A stretch of 64,000 nucleotides of DNA from Mantis religiosa (Eukaryota; Arthropoda; Insecta; Mantodea; Mantidae): contig CM060953.1 in the NCBI GenBank assembly GCA_030765055.1, positions 178,910,709 to 178,974,708 on the forward strand, in the 5' to 3' direction. This document shows, piece by piece, positions 1 through 10,955 of this stretch. Position numbers and translations under genes: made by a program. The notes under the pieces were generated by a model. That model did not search any database. It was not told where the DNA came from and was given only the letters and a program-made list of their open reading frames with translations. Position 1 is the stretch's first letter. The number at the start of each line of letters is the position of its first letter.

Positions 1-1097
1 GTGGACGTACCGCCGAATTGCTCAACACGTGGGGCGTGAGGTCTCCACAGTACATCAATGTTGTCGCCAGTGGTCGGCGGAAGGTGCACGTGCCCGTCGA
101 CCTGGGACCGGACCGCACCGACGCACGGATGCACGCCAAGACCGTCGGATCCTACGCAGTGCCGTAGGGGACCGCACCGCCACTTCCCAGCAAATTAGGG
201 ACACTGTTGCTCCTGGGGTATCGGCGAGGACCATTCGCAACCGTCTCCATGAAGCTGGGCTACGGTCCCGCGCACCATTAGGCCGTCTTCCACTCACGCC
301 CCAACATCGTGCAGCCCGCCTCCAGTGGTGTCGCGACAGGCGTGAATGGAGGGACGAATGGAGACGTGTCGTCTTCAGCGATGAGAGTCACTTCTGCCTT
401 GGTGCCAATGATGGTCGTATGCGTGTTTGGCGCCATGCAGGTGAGCGCCACAATCAGGACTGCATACGACTGAGGCACACAGGGCCAACACCCGGCATCA
501 TGGTGTGGGGAGCGATCTTCTACACTGGCCGTACACCTCTGGTGATCGTCGAGGGGACACTGAATAGTGTACGGTACATCCAAACCCTCATCGAACCCAT
601 CGTTCTACCATTCCTAGACCGGCAAGGGAACTTGCTGATCCAACAGGACAATGCACGTCCGCATGTATCCCGTGCCACCCAACGTGCTCTAGAAGGTGTA
701 AGTCAACTACCCTGGCCAGCAAGATCTCCGGATCTGTCCCCCATTGAGCATGTTTGGGACTGGATGAAATGTCGTCTCACGCGGTCTGCACGTCCAGCAC
801 GAACGCTGGTCCAACTGAGGCGCCAGCTGGAAATGGCATGGCAAGCCGTTCCACAGGACTACATCCAGCATCTCTACGATCGTCTCCATGAGAGAATAGC
901 AGCCTACATTGCTGCGAAAGGTGGATATACACGGTACTAGTGCCGACATTGTGCATGGTCTGCTGCCTGTGTCTATGTGACTATGGTTCTGTCAGTATGA
1001 TCATGTGATGTATCTCACCCCAGGAATGTGTCAATAAAGTTTCCTCTTCCTGGGACAATGAATTCACGGTGTTCTTATTTCAATTTCCAGGAGTGTA
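1..1097 (+). mobile_element. Tc1-like DNA transposon, right part (left end outside window)
   Basis: The element contains the transposase frame below, a polyadenylation signal AATAAA at 1033-1038, and a right terminal repeat running to about 1097. The terminal repeat ends CAATTTCCAGGAGTG followed by TA, the expected Tc1/mariner target dinucleotide. The left terminal repeat lies before base 1, so full length and inverted-repeat identity cannot be measured here. Confidence 0.85.
2..940 (+). CDS. Tc1-like (IS630/Tc1/mariner) transposase, 5' partial
   Basis: This is a cut-and-paste transposase that would bind the terminal repeats and integrate at TA. The frame is open from base 2 to TAG at 938-940. 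The first start-like codon (GTG at 29) is not the real start, because helix-turn-helix sequence continues in frame upstream to the window edge. Counting from base 29, an HTH-rich N-terminal half is followed by the catalytic core: first Asp at residue 118 (FSDESHF), second Asp at 207 (QQDNARPH), and Glu at 240 (SPDLSPIEHVWD). The Asp-Glu gap is 32 residues by my count rather than the usual 34. This is either a subfamily trait or a 6-base deletion. No stop or frameshift is seen in 313 codons, unlike every other transposase here, so this copy looks the youngest. Confidence 0.9.
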   Translation, partial: WTYRRIAQHVGREVSTVHQCCRQWSAEGARARRPGTGPHRRTDARQDRRILRSAVGDRTATSQQIRDTVAPGVSARTIRNRLHEAGLRSRAPLGRLPLTPQHRAARLQWCRDRREWRDEWRRVVFSDESHFCLGANDGRMRVWRHAGERHNQDCIRLRHTGPTPGIMVWGAIFYTGRTPLVIVEGTLNSVRYIQTLIEPIVLPFLDRQGNLLIQQDNARPHVSRATQRALEGVSQLPWPARSPDLSPIEHVWDWMKCRLTRSARPARTLVQLRRQLEMAWQAVPQDYIQHLYDRLHERIAAYIAAKGGYTRY

Positions 1098-1644
1098 CAT
1101 TTTAATCCAGATGCTATGCATTTTGTTACATTCCAGTAATGAGGGACCATGATTATGATGAACAGACACACAGATAGGTAAGTTCTGGCTCTTCAAACCA
1201 CTGTAGACCAATTACTGCGAGACGCTCAATCTATAATCTTAAGTTAAATATAATTCACGCCCACTGTGAAAATGTATAACACTTTAATTCCGTCTACCAA
1301 GCCTGCTTCGCCGTAAAGTCGTAAAAAGGTCTCCTCCCGTACATTTTACGAGCAAATCGTAAAAGCTGGCAGCCATGGAAGAGAAATGTACGATTGTTAC
1401 TTGGTGCGGTTTTTATCATTAATTTCGAGGAGTCTCAAAGCATCTGGATAACAGAATTGCTACGACCTGTAAGTCTAAAACAGTATGTACTATGTACCAT
1501 TACCTACATTAATTTTTCTCTCTCAAATAAATTACATCGGTAGGCTTATGCAATTTTTAACATTAATTTAAAGTCGCTTCAACAATGAAATCATAACTTA
1601 GCCGATGCATTGTAAACAATCCTGTTAACAAATGCAACAAACAT
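1098..1644. other. no recognisable feature
   Basis: AT-rich unique-looking sequence between the Tc1 terminal repeat and the 140-bp array. No supported ORF, RNA or repeat was seen. Confidence 0.5.
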
Positions 1645-2440
1645 ACTGACTGTCTGACAAATGAATGCAATTATCTGGGGAGGTGGCTCGGTTTAGAGAG
1701 ATCAGAGAAGACGGGAATATAGTACAGTACAGTCTGACTATCAAAACATCAGAACTTCGTACGTAACACGACATATATTGTATTACCTGTCTGACGAATG
1801 AGTACAGTTGTTATGGGAGGTCGCTGCTCGGTTTAGAGAGATCAGAGAAGACGGGAATATAGTACAGTGCAGTCTGACCATCAAAACATTAGAACATCGT
1901 ACGTAACACGACGTATATTGTATTACCTGTCTGACGAATGAGTACAGTTGTTATGGGAGGTCGCTACTCGGTTTAGAGAGATCAGAGAAGACGGGAATAT
2001 AGTACAGTACAGTCTGACCATCAAAACATCAGAACATCGTACGTAACACGATGTATATTGTATTACCTGTCTGACGAATGAGTACAGTTGTTATGGGAGG
2101 TCGCTGCTCGGTTTAGAGAGATCAGAGAAGACGGGAATATGGTACAGTACAGTCTGACCATCAAAACATCAGAACATCGTACATAACACAAAGTATATTG
2201 TATTACCTGTCTGACGAATGAGTACAGTTGTTATGGGAGGTCGCTGCTCGGTTTAGAGAGATCAGAGAAGACGGGAATATGGTACATTACAGTCTGACCA
2301 TCAAAACATCAGAACATCGTACGTAACACGACGTATATTGTATTACCTGTCTGACGAATGAGTACAGTTATCTGGAGAGGTCACTCTGTTTAGAGAAGCC
2401 AGAGAAGGCAGGAATATAGAGCATATATACAGTACGCGCA
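1645..2440 (+). repeat. 140-bp tandem satellite array, left copy
   Basis: The segment TATTACCTGTCTGACGAATG recurs at 1781, 1921, 2061, 2201 and 2341, an exact 140-base period. Inner copies are nearly identical, differing by single substitutions. The first copy (about 1648-1780) and the last (about 2341-2440) are clearly diverged, as expected at array edges. A short isolated piece of the unit reappears at 2838-2876. The same unit occurs in reverse orientation at 8855-10255. It has no coding character. Confidence 0.95.
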
Positions 2441-3834
2441 AGATAAGAAGAGCGCTGGATTTACGGTGTAGTGCGGGCAGAGGGGAAGTTACGAGAGCTA
2501 ACACTCTTGTTTCTGCAGTGTGGTCACGACTGTACGTGCATGTTTCCGAGTCGGAGTTTGTTTCTCGGAAGGTACATATGATGATGAGTTTGGTGTGCCC
2601 TCAGCCATAATTACAAACTGGTTAAGCTGTAGTAATTAATCTCAAACTTGCGCAAAACGAATGCACACAGAAAACAAAGAGCGCGCGTAAAAGCTTAGCT
2701 TACTAGATGTCAGAGTGTATTAGTGTAGTGTACTAGTATCCACATTTCATGTTTCTAAGTTGTCATCTGTGTTTACGGAGTTTACCGAAATCTACCGAGT
2801 GAGGACTAGGGAGACGAACGTTCAAGATAAATTTCGTCTATCAAAACATCAGAACATCGTACGTAAACCGACTATATATTTTTTTCCTTACGAAATCGAT
2901 ATCCAAACCTTTATAGTAGTATAGAGGCAGCCTTTATAGAGGCAGAGGTGTTTGAACTTTCATCTGCTGTTAGTGGATGTTTACTACGAGATGGGTGCAT
3001 AATAGCATATGAGTCATCCATGCTGCCAGATTTTTCTACAGATTCGCTCATTGCAGTAACTGTAGTGATGGTATGATGCATGGATGAGTTATGTGACAAT
3101 ACTGTTATTTTAGATACAAATAGAATCCTTATCATATCCGGAAGGCAAGCATAAACATCTTGCGGACAACAAAAATAATTACATTACACATTCCTCTGCC
3201 TTGCCTTCTTATGGTGGGTAGATAGTACGTGTTACTTTGAACTAGATGGGAACTGGCAATGGTAGACATAGGGCAATGTAGTTGTTGGTTAATTCGTCCC
3301 CAATTTTCTGTAAACTAGCAATTTTATTTCCATTTGTGGCCTTAAATGCCATCGAATTGAATCTGAACTTCCCTGTTCACGTTTAGAACCATGCAAAGCA
3401 GAATAAAACCCATACAGCAAATGACGTACCAAAATATCAGATTCTGTCCATATAGGCAATATACTAAAATGACAAAATGTGTATTCTTATTCCTTGATAT
3501 CTTTTATATTTAAATCCCTTAAAATAACTTTACATCATGCCTTTAAAAAGAAATAAATAAGCACATACATGATACATTATTCACTTGGATCTCTAGAGTT
3601 CCATAAAATTTAAAAGTTAACAAACCTATATTGTGCAGCAGAGTTTAAACATATTTCTGAATGTTTCCTTATTATTTGTATACTGTTAACGTGTAAATTG
3701 TAAATATTATAAAATAGTCTCAAATGCAAATTTCCTGATGACTTAACTCCATTCAAACTTTCAATATTTTATTGGTGCTTTGGTGAAGAAGTGATTTACA
3801 ACGCCAGAGTCTGAGATTTGAATGTTCATTTGTT
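2441..3834. other. no recognisable gene
   Basis: Non-coding AT-rich sequence. The only identifiable piece is the 40-base fragment of the 140-bp unit at 2838-2876. A short minus-strand ORF at 2911-3135 has no recognisable domain. Confidence 0.5.
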
Positions 3835-3905
3835 CAGGTAACGTGTGACATCCTTAGCAACTTCATCTGTTCGTTCCATTATCCTTTATTCCTTGACGGG
3901 AAGCA
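3835..3905 (-). pseudogene. small LINE RNase H fragment
   Basis: On the minus strand, two frames together read a QGI-like piece followed by ERTDEVAKDVT. This resembles the end of the RNase H domain in the LINE at 54680-55515, which has NERADEAAKDAT. It is only about 70 bases long and frameshifted, so the match could be fortuitous. Confidence 0.35.
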
Positions 3906-4781
3906 ATTAAAACGAATACTATATTTTGCCAGCGTCAGAGATGGTAATGATTGACTTCTAGATGTCCTATGCAACATTATTTGTAGTGTAATTGTTGATG
4001 GCGTGTAAAGTGTTTGGGCAGCAGTACATGTTACACAATAGCTGTAGTCATTTGTATAAACAAAAGCAATTGCCTAATAAAGACATGCAATACGCAGTAT
4101 TACTGAAAATATCATAAGGAACGATTATTTTATTATTCGTCCAGTTGTATCATCCATCTTTGATCCGTACGTAAACAGTAACTGGTTGTTAGTGAGACTA
4201 CATGTTTCATTTTTATTACAAATTTGTAAATTAATAATTTCAGTGCTTATGACAAATTAATAAAGTGATACGTATTTTTTGAGGTATATTAGCATTTCTA
4301 ATAATGTTAACTGTACATAAATTGTGTGGGAGTCCAATTTGAGAGAAACTAATATAAATTCGCGTTTTTTGTCTCCAAGGTGACCCCTCACTTAGCCACG
4401 AAGAACTGAAGAAAGTGGGATGGCAGTCCGCCAACGTTCCCGCGTGGCTTTATTGCTTTTTTCCCTTCAATATTTACGACCTAACTCCGTGTTTCTTAAA
4501 CACATAAGATGTATTATACGCTAGACTTATTAGCAAGTCGTAACAACACTCTTTCAACTGTGGCTATATTTTAGGATTAACGTACTGCAATGGCGGAGTG
4601 TCACATTTTTACTTCCTATGCCACCTACATAAAGTACCTACTTGATATCAGACTTCACTGGATATACAGTGCTCTAAAAAGCTTGGTACATTCATATGAC
4701 CTTTTTATCCAGTATCCTTGATTTTATATACCTTATTACTTTATTACCCACTTCATGTTTACCTTAGCAGGGGCTTCATTA
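3906..4781. other. no recognisable feature
   Basis: AT-rich non-coding sequence. Nothing is supported up to the TA target of the mariner at 4782-4783. Confidence 0.5.
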
Positions 4782-4783
4782 TA

Positions 4784-6091
4784 CGAGGGCTGTTCAATAA
4801 AGAATGATCACAATTTTTTTTTTGACAACGTACCCTTACTCATCCTCATAATTTTGATGGTCTTTCTCAAAATAATCTCCCCTGAATGCGATGCACTTGT
4901 CCCAACGTTTCTGTCAGTCTTCAAAGACATGCTGGAAACAATTTTTGAGAGATTCTTCAAAATCGCCTCCACAGCCTTCGCCACTGCTTCTGATGATGGA
5001 TACTGCCTCCCACGAAGGCGTTTCTTCAAGTTAGGGAATAGAAAATGTCACATGGGGCTAAATCCTGACTATAGGGAGGGTGAGGGATGCACTTCACGTT
5101 GATTTTTGCAAGATATTCAGCAACAACATTGGCAATATGCGGCCGCGCATTATCGTGGTGCAGCATCCAGCCTGCTTCACGGAAATGTGGTCTTTTGCGC
5201 CTGATATGGACTTGCAATGTTTTCAGGATATAACTGTAGTATTGTCTAGTTACTGATGTGTGTGCAGGTACAACATGCTGATAAACCATTCCATGAATAT
5301 CAAAGAATAAGATGATCATAACTTTCCCAACAGAAGCAACCACTTTTGCTTTTTTGGGGGTTGGTGATGAAGGAGATTTCCACATTCAGCTTTGCTGTTT
5401 GCTCTCAGGATCAAAATGATCTAGCCAAGTTTCATCAGCAGTGATTACGTTTGAAAGAAACTCCGGATCTTCCTCTATCATCAACTGCAGACCTGCATAC
5501 GAATGTCCTTTTCTTCGGAAATCAACAGTCTGGGAAGCCATCGCGCACAAACACGTCTCATGTGTAATGCTTCTGTCACCAACGTGTGTGCGGCATCCAA
5601 TGAAATGTTCAGTATTTCAGAAAGTGATCTTAACGTAATTCGTCGATCATCTCTCACAATGGCAGCAGCAGTGTTGATGTTTTCTTCCCCAAGAGCAGTA
5701 ACTGGAGCACCGGTCCACTTTCCCTTGAAAATGACTGTCTTCCCTCTTTAAACATTTTAAACCACCTTGGAGCTGTGCTGTAGGAAACAGCAGACTCTCC
5801 ATAGACCTCCTGTAACATTGTATAGGCCTCAACTGAAGATTTGTTGAGACGAAAGCAGAATCTCAGAGCCGCATATTGTTCCTCGCGTGTTACCTCCATT
5901 GCAGCGGTAGGCGATACTGAACATGTCTGAACTTACCTGGTTCTTACAGGCGGAAACATGAGTATTAACAATTAAATTACTACGGCGTGTTTGTTTCACA
6001 TTAAGCTAGCAGAATATAATAAGATGGAATTTTAGTGCGAAAAATTATGGCCGTAAACATATTATGATCATTTTTTATTGAACAGCCCTCG
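4784..6091 (-). mobile_element. mariner element, complete but inactive (copy 1)
   Basis: This 1308-bp element is bounded by inverted repeats of about 27 bases. The left end begins CGAGGGCTGTTCAATAAA, and the right end read in reverse begins identically, with one mismatch in the arm. TA flanks both sides (4782-4783 and 6092-6093), the mariner target duplication. The transposase runs on the minus strand. A shorter relative lies at 22609-23486. Confidence 0.93.
4830..5899 (-). pseudogene. mariner transposase pseudogene (DD34D)
   Basis: The start ATG is at 5897-5899. The N-terminal HTH region (MEVTREEQYAALRFCFRLN...) is in one frame to about 5720, where a frameshift occurs. The catalytic region follows with ITADETWLDHF (first Asp) near 5430. 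A TGA then replaces the Ser codon that copy 2 retains (TCA), just before the WKSPSS motif near 5387. The frame continues with HHDNARPH (second Asp) and, 34 residues later, APCD (third Asp). This gives the DD34D signature that separates mariner from Tc1. A further frameshift near 5028 puts the C-terminal LKKRLRGRQYPSS region in another frame. At least three lesions make it non-functional. Confidence 0.9.
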
Positions 6092-6293
6092 TACATTCCG
6101 TTATATATACAATGGACAGAGGTAGCCTAGTCGATAGATTTTTGAAGCGCTTAATAAATTTGTGTACACAATGAAGATTACACACGTATTATTTACAAAA
6201 TTTTATGCAATTATATAATTAAAATTTGTAAAAACAGCTAGCAAGTTTGCAAAGTGTAATGCTATAATATATTAATGAGATGACGTAACATAT
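6092..6293. other. no recognisable feature
   Basis: Short AT-rich spacer between the mariner and the LINE fragment. Confidence 0.4.
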
Positions 6294-6477
6294 ACTCGTT
6301 GAACAAGTCAACTGCTTTAATTATCTCGGTCGCAGTATCTCTTATTTTAAAAATAGTGACATTGTAAATAAAATCAACAAATTTACTAGTATATGTGGCA
6401 CCATAAAGAGAACCTTAAAAATACGAGAAGAGAGACTATATTAAATTTTTATAAAGTAATGGCCTTTCCTATATAAT

Positions 6478-7297
6478 TGTGACTTTGTAGGTTTGTGAAC
6501 TTAAAAGTCCAGATTACAAACACCAAAAATTGCTCTTTATTTCCATAGAAACACACTTCAGTCAACACCTACAGCAACAGAATTACGTCACATTGCAAGG
6601 TCATCGACCACAAAAAAGTTCACTTTTACAGCTGTTCACGCACACGCGTCCAATTACCTGCTGACTGACAGTCGTCTCGTCTTGGTAATGAGAGGCTGTG
6701 ATAAAGCCCGAAGATTGTTGCTGCGTGCCCACCCAGGGTTGGGTTTCACCGCAGGAAGGACTTTCTTTCTATAGGATAGTTAAGGATGGGTTTTTTGGTA
6801 TTAGAGTGATGGTAAGACTTGAAGTATATTACTCTTCTAAGGAAGACAGGATGCTATGCCTGATGCACCCTGACATTGAAGTAGATTAAGTTTGAATTTG
6901 TTTTGGACAATTTTGAGGCCAAAAAACTCTTGGTTAGATTATGGGAGCTCAGGTTTTGCTGCTGGTGGATTTACTCCTTGGTTATCTCGGATGCCCGCTA
7001 GGCATGCGGGGGACCCGGAAAAGTCGAGAGACCTAACCAGGGCACCTTTATGCAATGGTAAATTGGCATATAATTTTGCAGCCAGGCGCCTACTGACTGA
7101 GTGGCGGGCGGCGGCTCCTTTTATAATTTACTATTCCGGAATGTTCACAAAACAATCAAGACTGCGCTAGAAGAAAGACGAACTCTCGAGGAATCCGTCT
7201 CCTTCACCCACCGTTTCGGCGAGCTTTTATCTCTGCACTGTCCGTTTCTTTGAACTCGTCCCTCGCGCCACCTCACCTCAACAATGCGTTCGCGACA
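6478..7297 (-). repeat. solo LTR, itself interrupted
   Basis: Read on the minus strand it starts TGTCGCG and ends ACAAAGTCACA, termini shared with the LTRs at 28064 and 35531. The upstream half matches the partial LTR at 62568-62798 closely, including the segment AAAAGCTCGCCGAAACGG and a TATA-like AATTATAAAAGGAG. A polyadenylation signal AATAAA lies near 6540 in sense orientation. About 420 bases in the middle (6670-7089) are an insertion, leaving an LTR of about 400 bp. I could not find a clean 4-5 bp target duplication. Confidence 0.75.
6670..7089. mobile_element. short retroposon-like insertion inside the LTR
   Basis: The insertion is flanked by CCTGCTGACTGA on the left and CCTACTGACTGA on the right, a probable 12-base target duplication with one mismatch. 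Removing it restores the LTR junction seen at 62568. A duplication of this length fits L1/RTE-type retrotransposition, so a SINE or processed piece is likely. I do not recognise the family. Its short ORFs have no domain. Confidence 0.55.
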
Positions 7298-7640
7298 TTA
7301 TTATATGGCAGTAAATTTTGAACTTTAACAAAAGAAAAAGAAGAAGAAATGATTGAAACAGCGGAAATGAAACTTCTAAGAAATTTATAATTGATAATCT
7401 TCTAGATAAATAAAGAACTGAGGGCATTCGAAAAGAATTGAATATTTCTAAGCTAACAGATAGAATAAAACAATATAGAAATAACTGGAAGGAACATGTC
7501 GACAGAATGAGTGACAGCCGCATTCCAAAATTAGTTTTAGATTACAAACTATTAGGTAGAAGAAATATTGGTGGACCAAGAAAAAGTTGGATACGACACT
7601 TTTAATTCAACATTTATGAGACCGGAACGAGCCTTGATGA

Positions 7641-8569
7641 CTTAAACCGTGAAAAGTTGAAGACGATGATGACGTAACATATGACGTAATATGCTTGTTA
7701 AGGAAATATTACCTTCTTCTTTTTAAAGGAAACTAGATGGTAATTATGAAACAAATTGTATTGAAAACATGGACTAGATTTCAGTCGAGATTTTTATGCA
7801 AATTGAGATTGCTGAGGGTTTATTAACTCCAGGAAAGTCACATCAGGTTTACGAAAAAAAATATGAAAGGTATGTTGACATTTTTCAGCCACCAGTGCAG
7901 AATTAGGCTAATTACACATGATTCATACCGTCACAATATGCGATCTTTAATGCTAGGAATGCATACAATAAATTCATGTTTGTTTAAACCAATTCACAAT
8001 ATTAGAAACACAAGTTGGAATTTGTCACAGACTGGGGTCATTAGTGAACTTCCAGTTCAAGGAAAAGCAATTAGGAAAAAAACTCGGAGCTTAAAGGTTC
8101 CAGGAATTCAATAATTGTATTCAGCTACATTGCTGAGCAAGTAAGATACAATTTTGAAAATTAGAAAAGCAAATTGTGTTTTAGGATTGAGAAACCAAAG
8201 TAAAAATTGTGTTTCAAATACAAATTAGCAGCTGTAGGATTACAACGTTAGGTGTGGGTGTTAAAGCACGCGCTAAAATTTAGCTTTTAATTATGGACGC
8301 TCCTTAACAACAGCCCCTGTTTTATAACCTGTCTGAAGAAATGCACACGGCCAACAATGGAAGCTTGCGTAAAAACAAACTGATACGCGGTACTGCGTCA
8401 CCATTCCCTGTACCGTTCGGCGATACAACTGTTGAATCTCTTACAGTGGAGGATTAGAATCAAGTAAAAATGTCAACACGGCCGCTCGAAGTCATACGCT
8501 CACAAAGTAGAAAATTAATATTCAATGTGTTACAGTTTTATAATAATAAAAAAGGTCTAACTTATTCCC
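7641..8569. other. no recognisable gene
   Basis: AT-rich sequence. A plus-strand 83-codon ORF at 7863-8114 has no recognisable motif and is likely chance. Confidence 0.45.
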
Positions 8570-8850
8570 CTAAATAATGCTTCAGCAACAGCACTGGGAA
8601 AAGTGAACAAACTGTCCATCATATGCATAGTGAAAGAGGTTGAAAATTCAAAGCACGGGAGAAAACCTTTTAACGCCTGGTAAACATCGTCCACATCCAA
8701 AAAGGTTCGAATTCGAGGAGTTTGAAGAATGTGTTATGTACAGAAATTTTATCGAGTCTTACGAACAGTGAAGACAAATTCCTACGGTACGTAAACTCAT
8801 GGATGCCGTTAAAGAAAATATCCATTTTTATATCCATTTCGCAAGATGCG
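8570..8850 (+). pseudogene. IS630/Tc1-like transposase N-terminal remnant
   Basis: Three reading frames together give an HTH-like stretch (ASATALGKSEQTVH, then H-S-E-R), a TPGKHRPHPKK-like linker, and FEFEEFEECVMYRNF followed by PTVRKLMDAVKENI. This order matches the N-terminal region of an insect DDE transposase family whose relatives lie at 43200-43745 and 45030-45390. Frameshifts and a TGA make it dead. It ends where the inverted satellite array starts. Confidence 0.6.
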
Positions 8851-8854
8851 TCGT

Positions 8855-10255
8855 TACATACGATGTTCTGATGTTTTGACGGTTAGACTGTACTGTACTA
8901 TATTCCCGTCTTCTCTGATCTCTCTAAACCGAGCAGCGACCTCCCGTAACAACTGTACTCATTCGTCAGACAGGTAATACAATATACGTCGTGTTACGTA
9001 CGATGTTCTGATGTTTTGACGGTTAGACTGTACTGTACTATATTCCCGTCTTCTCTGATCTCTCTAAACCGAGCAGCGACCTCCCGTAACAACTGTACTC
9101 ATTCGTCAGACAGGTAATACAATATACGTCGTGTTAGTACGATGTTCTGATGTTTTGATGGTAAGACTGTACTGTACTATATTCCCGCCTTCTCTGACCT
9201 CTCTGAACCGAGCAGCGACCTCCCATAACAACTGTACTCATTCGTCAGACAGGTAATACAATATACGTCGTGTTACGTACGATATTCTGATGTTTTGATG
9301 GTCAGACTGTACTGTACTATATTCTCGTCTTCTCTGATCTCTCTAAACCGAGCAGCGACCTCCCATAACAACTGTACTCATTCGTCAGACAGGTAATACA
9401 ATATACGTCGTGTTACGTACGATGTTCTGATGTTTTGATGGTCAGACTGTACTGTACTATATTCCCGTCTTCTCTGATCTCTCTAAACCGAGCAGCGACC
9501 TCCCATAACAACTGTACTCATTCGTTAGACAGGTAATACAATATACATCGTGTTACGCACGATGTTCTGATGTTTTGATGGTCAGACTGTACTGCACTAT
9601 ATTCCCGTCTTCTCTGATCTCTCTAAACGAGCAGCGACCTCCCATAACAACTGTACTCAGTCGTCAGACAGGTAATACAATATACGTCGTGTTACGTTCG
9701 ATGTTCTGATGTTTTGATGATCAGACTGTACTGTACTATATTCCCGTCTTCTCTGATCTCTCTAAACCGAGCAGCGACCTTCCGTAACAACTGTACTCAT
9801 TCGTCAGACAGGTAATACAATATACGTCGTGTTAGTACGATGTTCTGATGTTTTGATGGTAAGACTGTACTGTACTATATTCCCGCCTTCTCTGACCTCT
9901 CTGAACCGAGCAGCGACCTCCCATAACAACTGTACTCATTCGTCAGACAGGTAATACAATATACGTCGTGTTACGTACGATGTTCTGATGTTTTGATGGT
10001 CAGACTGTACTGTACTATATTCTCGTCTTCTCTGATCTCTCTAAACCGAGCAGCGACCTCCCATAACAACTGTACTCATTCGTCAGACAGGTAATACAAT
10101 ATACGTCGTGTTACGTACGATGTTCTGATGTTTTGACGGTCAGACTGTACTGTACTATACTCCTGCCTTCTCTGCTCTACCTATACCGAGCCATATTACA
10201 CCAACAGCCTTTCCAAAAAACTGTACTCATTCATCAGATAGGTAATCTATTGGGC
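8855..10255 (-). repeat. 140-bp tandem satellite array, right inverted copy
   Basis: The unit is the reverse complement of that at 1645-2440. Successive ATTCGTCAGA boxes fall at about 8961, 9101, 9240, 9380, 9520, 9659, 9799, 9938 and 10078, a period of 139-140. A diverged terminal unit follows at about 10150-10250. Two neighbouring variant monomers, one with TTCCCGCCTTCTCTGACCTC and the next with ATTCTCGTCT, recur 698 bases later. The array therefore has a five-monomer higher-order repeat. Confidence 0.95.
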
Positions 10256-10367
10256 GTGAAAGAACCCGTGATATTTCCCAGAGGTATTTAGTGTCCTAAA
10301 TCTACGACATGAGATCACCGGCTTTATTCCGCTTTCGAAGAAACAACACTATGGATTTTTACGTCCG

Positions 10368-10398
<31 letters not shown>

Positions 10399-10769
10399 AT
10401 CGCCCTACGCAAGTCTAATGTCGCGACCTTGGTAACTACAGGATACTTGTTGACCCAGACTACCAAGGATAAGTATGCGGAAGTTATGTTAATAAAAGAG
10501 GAAGTGTTTATAAAATTCGCCTCTTTCCGTTCGAGTTTTACAATAACGTAGTATTCTTTGTTATAATCGACTATCGGCAGTCGTAATGCTCAAGGACCAG
10601 ATGAGCAATACTGATTTAGTGGTTACAGACAGGCAAGGCATAGTTGGCATTATTATTACGTAAATAGTTATTTTGAAACTTTAAGCAAATTATTAACCAC
10701 CATTTAAATATTAGCCAACTTAACTAGTGTTGTTTATCCTCACCCTACCCACCTATACTCTGATATAGT
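10256..10769. other. non-coding, with an A28 run
   Basis: A pure adenine run occupies 10368-10395, possibly the tail of an old retroposed sequence on the plus strand. No coding feature was recognised. Confidence 0.5.
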
Positions 10770-10925
10770 CAGATTTGTGGCGGACAACACGGCGCTGTGG
10801 CAGGTTCTCTCCGTGATCTCCGGTTTCCCCCGCCATCTCATCCGACTGGTGCTCCATCTTCATCTCATGTATCAGTGTCACCGCCTGCGGTGCCGCATGT
10901 AAAATCGGGCGTTAAACACTATACA
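10770..10925 (+). repeat. SINE family C body, head-truncated
   Basis: The sequence is the reverse complement of the body seen at 44715-44975 and 49520-49702. Shared segments are CCGGTTTCCCCCGCCATCTC and the CATCTTCATCTCATGTATCA stretch. The tRNA-like head with its box A and box B is missing, so this is a 5'-truncated copy. Confidence 0.75.
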
Positions 10926-10955
10926 TTTCATTTTCGCTGGAGAGTTTTTGTATAA

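Larger units (their letters stand above)
6294..7640 (+). pseudogene. LINE reverse-transcriptase C-terminal remnant, split by an LTR
   Basis: Two pieces of one decayed non-LTR retrotransposon lie at 6294-6477 and 7298-7640. The first reads NCFNYLGRSISYFKNSDIVN and continues through a conserved INKF...GTIKRTLK segment. The second reads TAEMKLLRN, then RIKQYRNNWKEHVDRMS, and ends GRRNIGGPRKSWIRHF. This order is typical of the end of an insect LINE polymerase. The break falls inside the conserved segment at which the closely similar LINE at 26253-26763 is continuous (ALLYGCENW). The break is filled exactly by the LTR at 6478-7297. Several stops are present. Confidence 0.8.
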
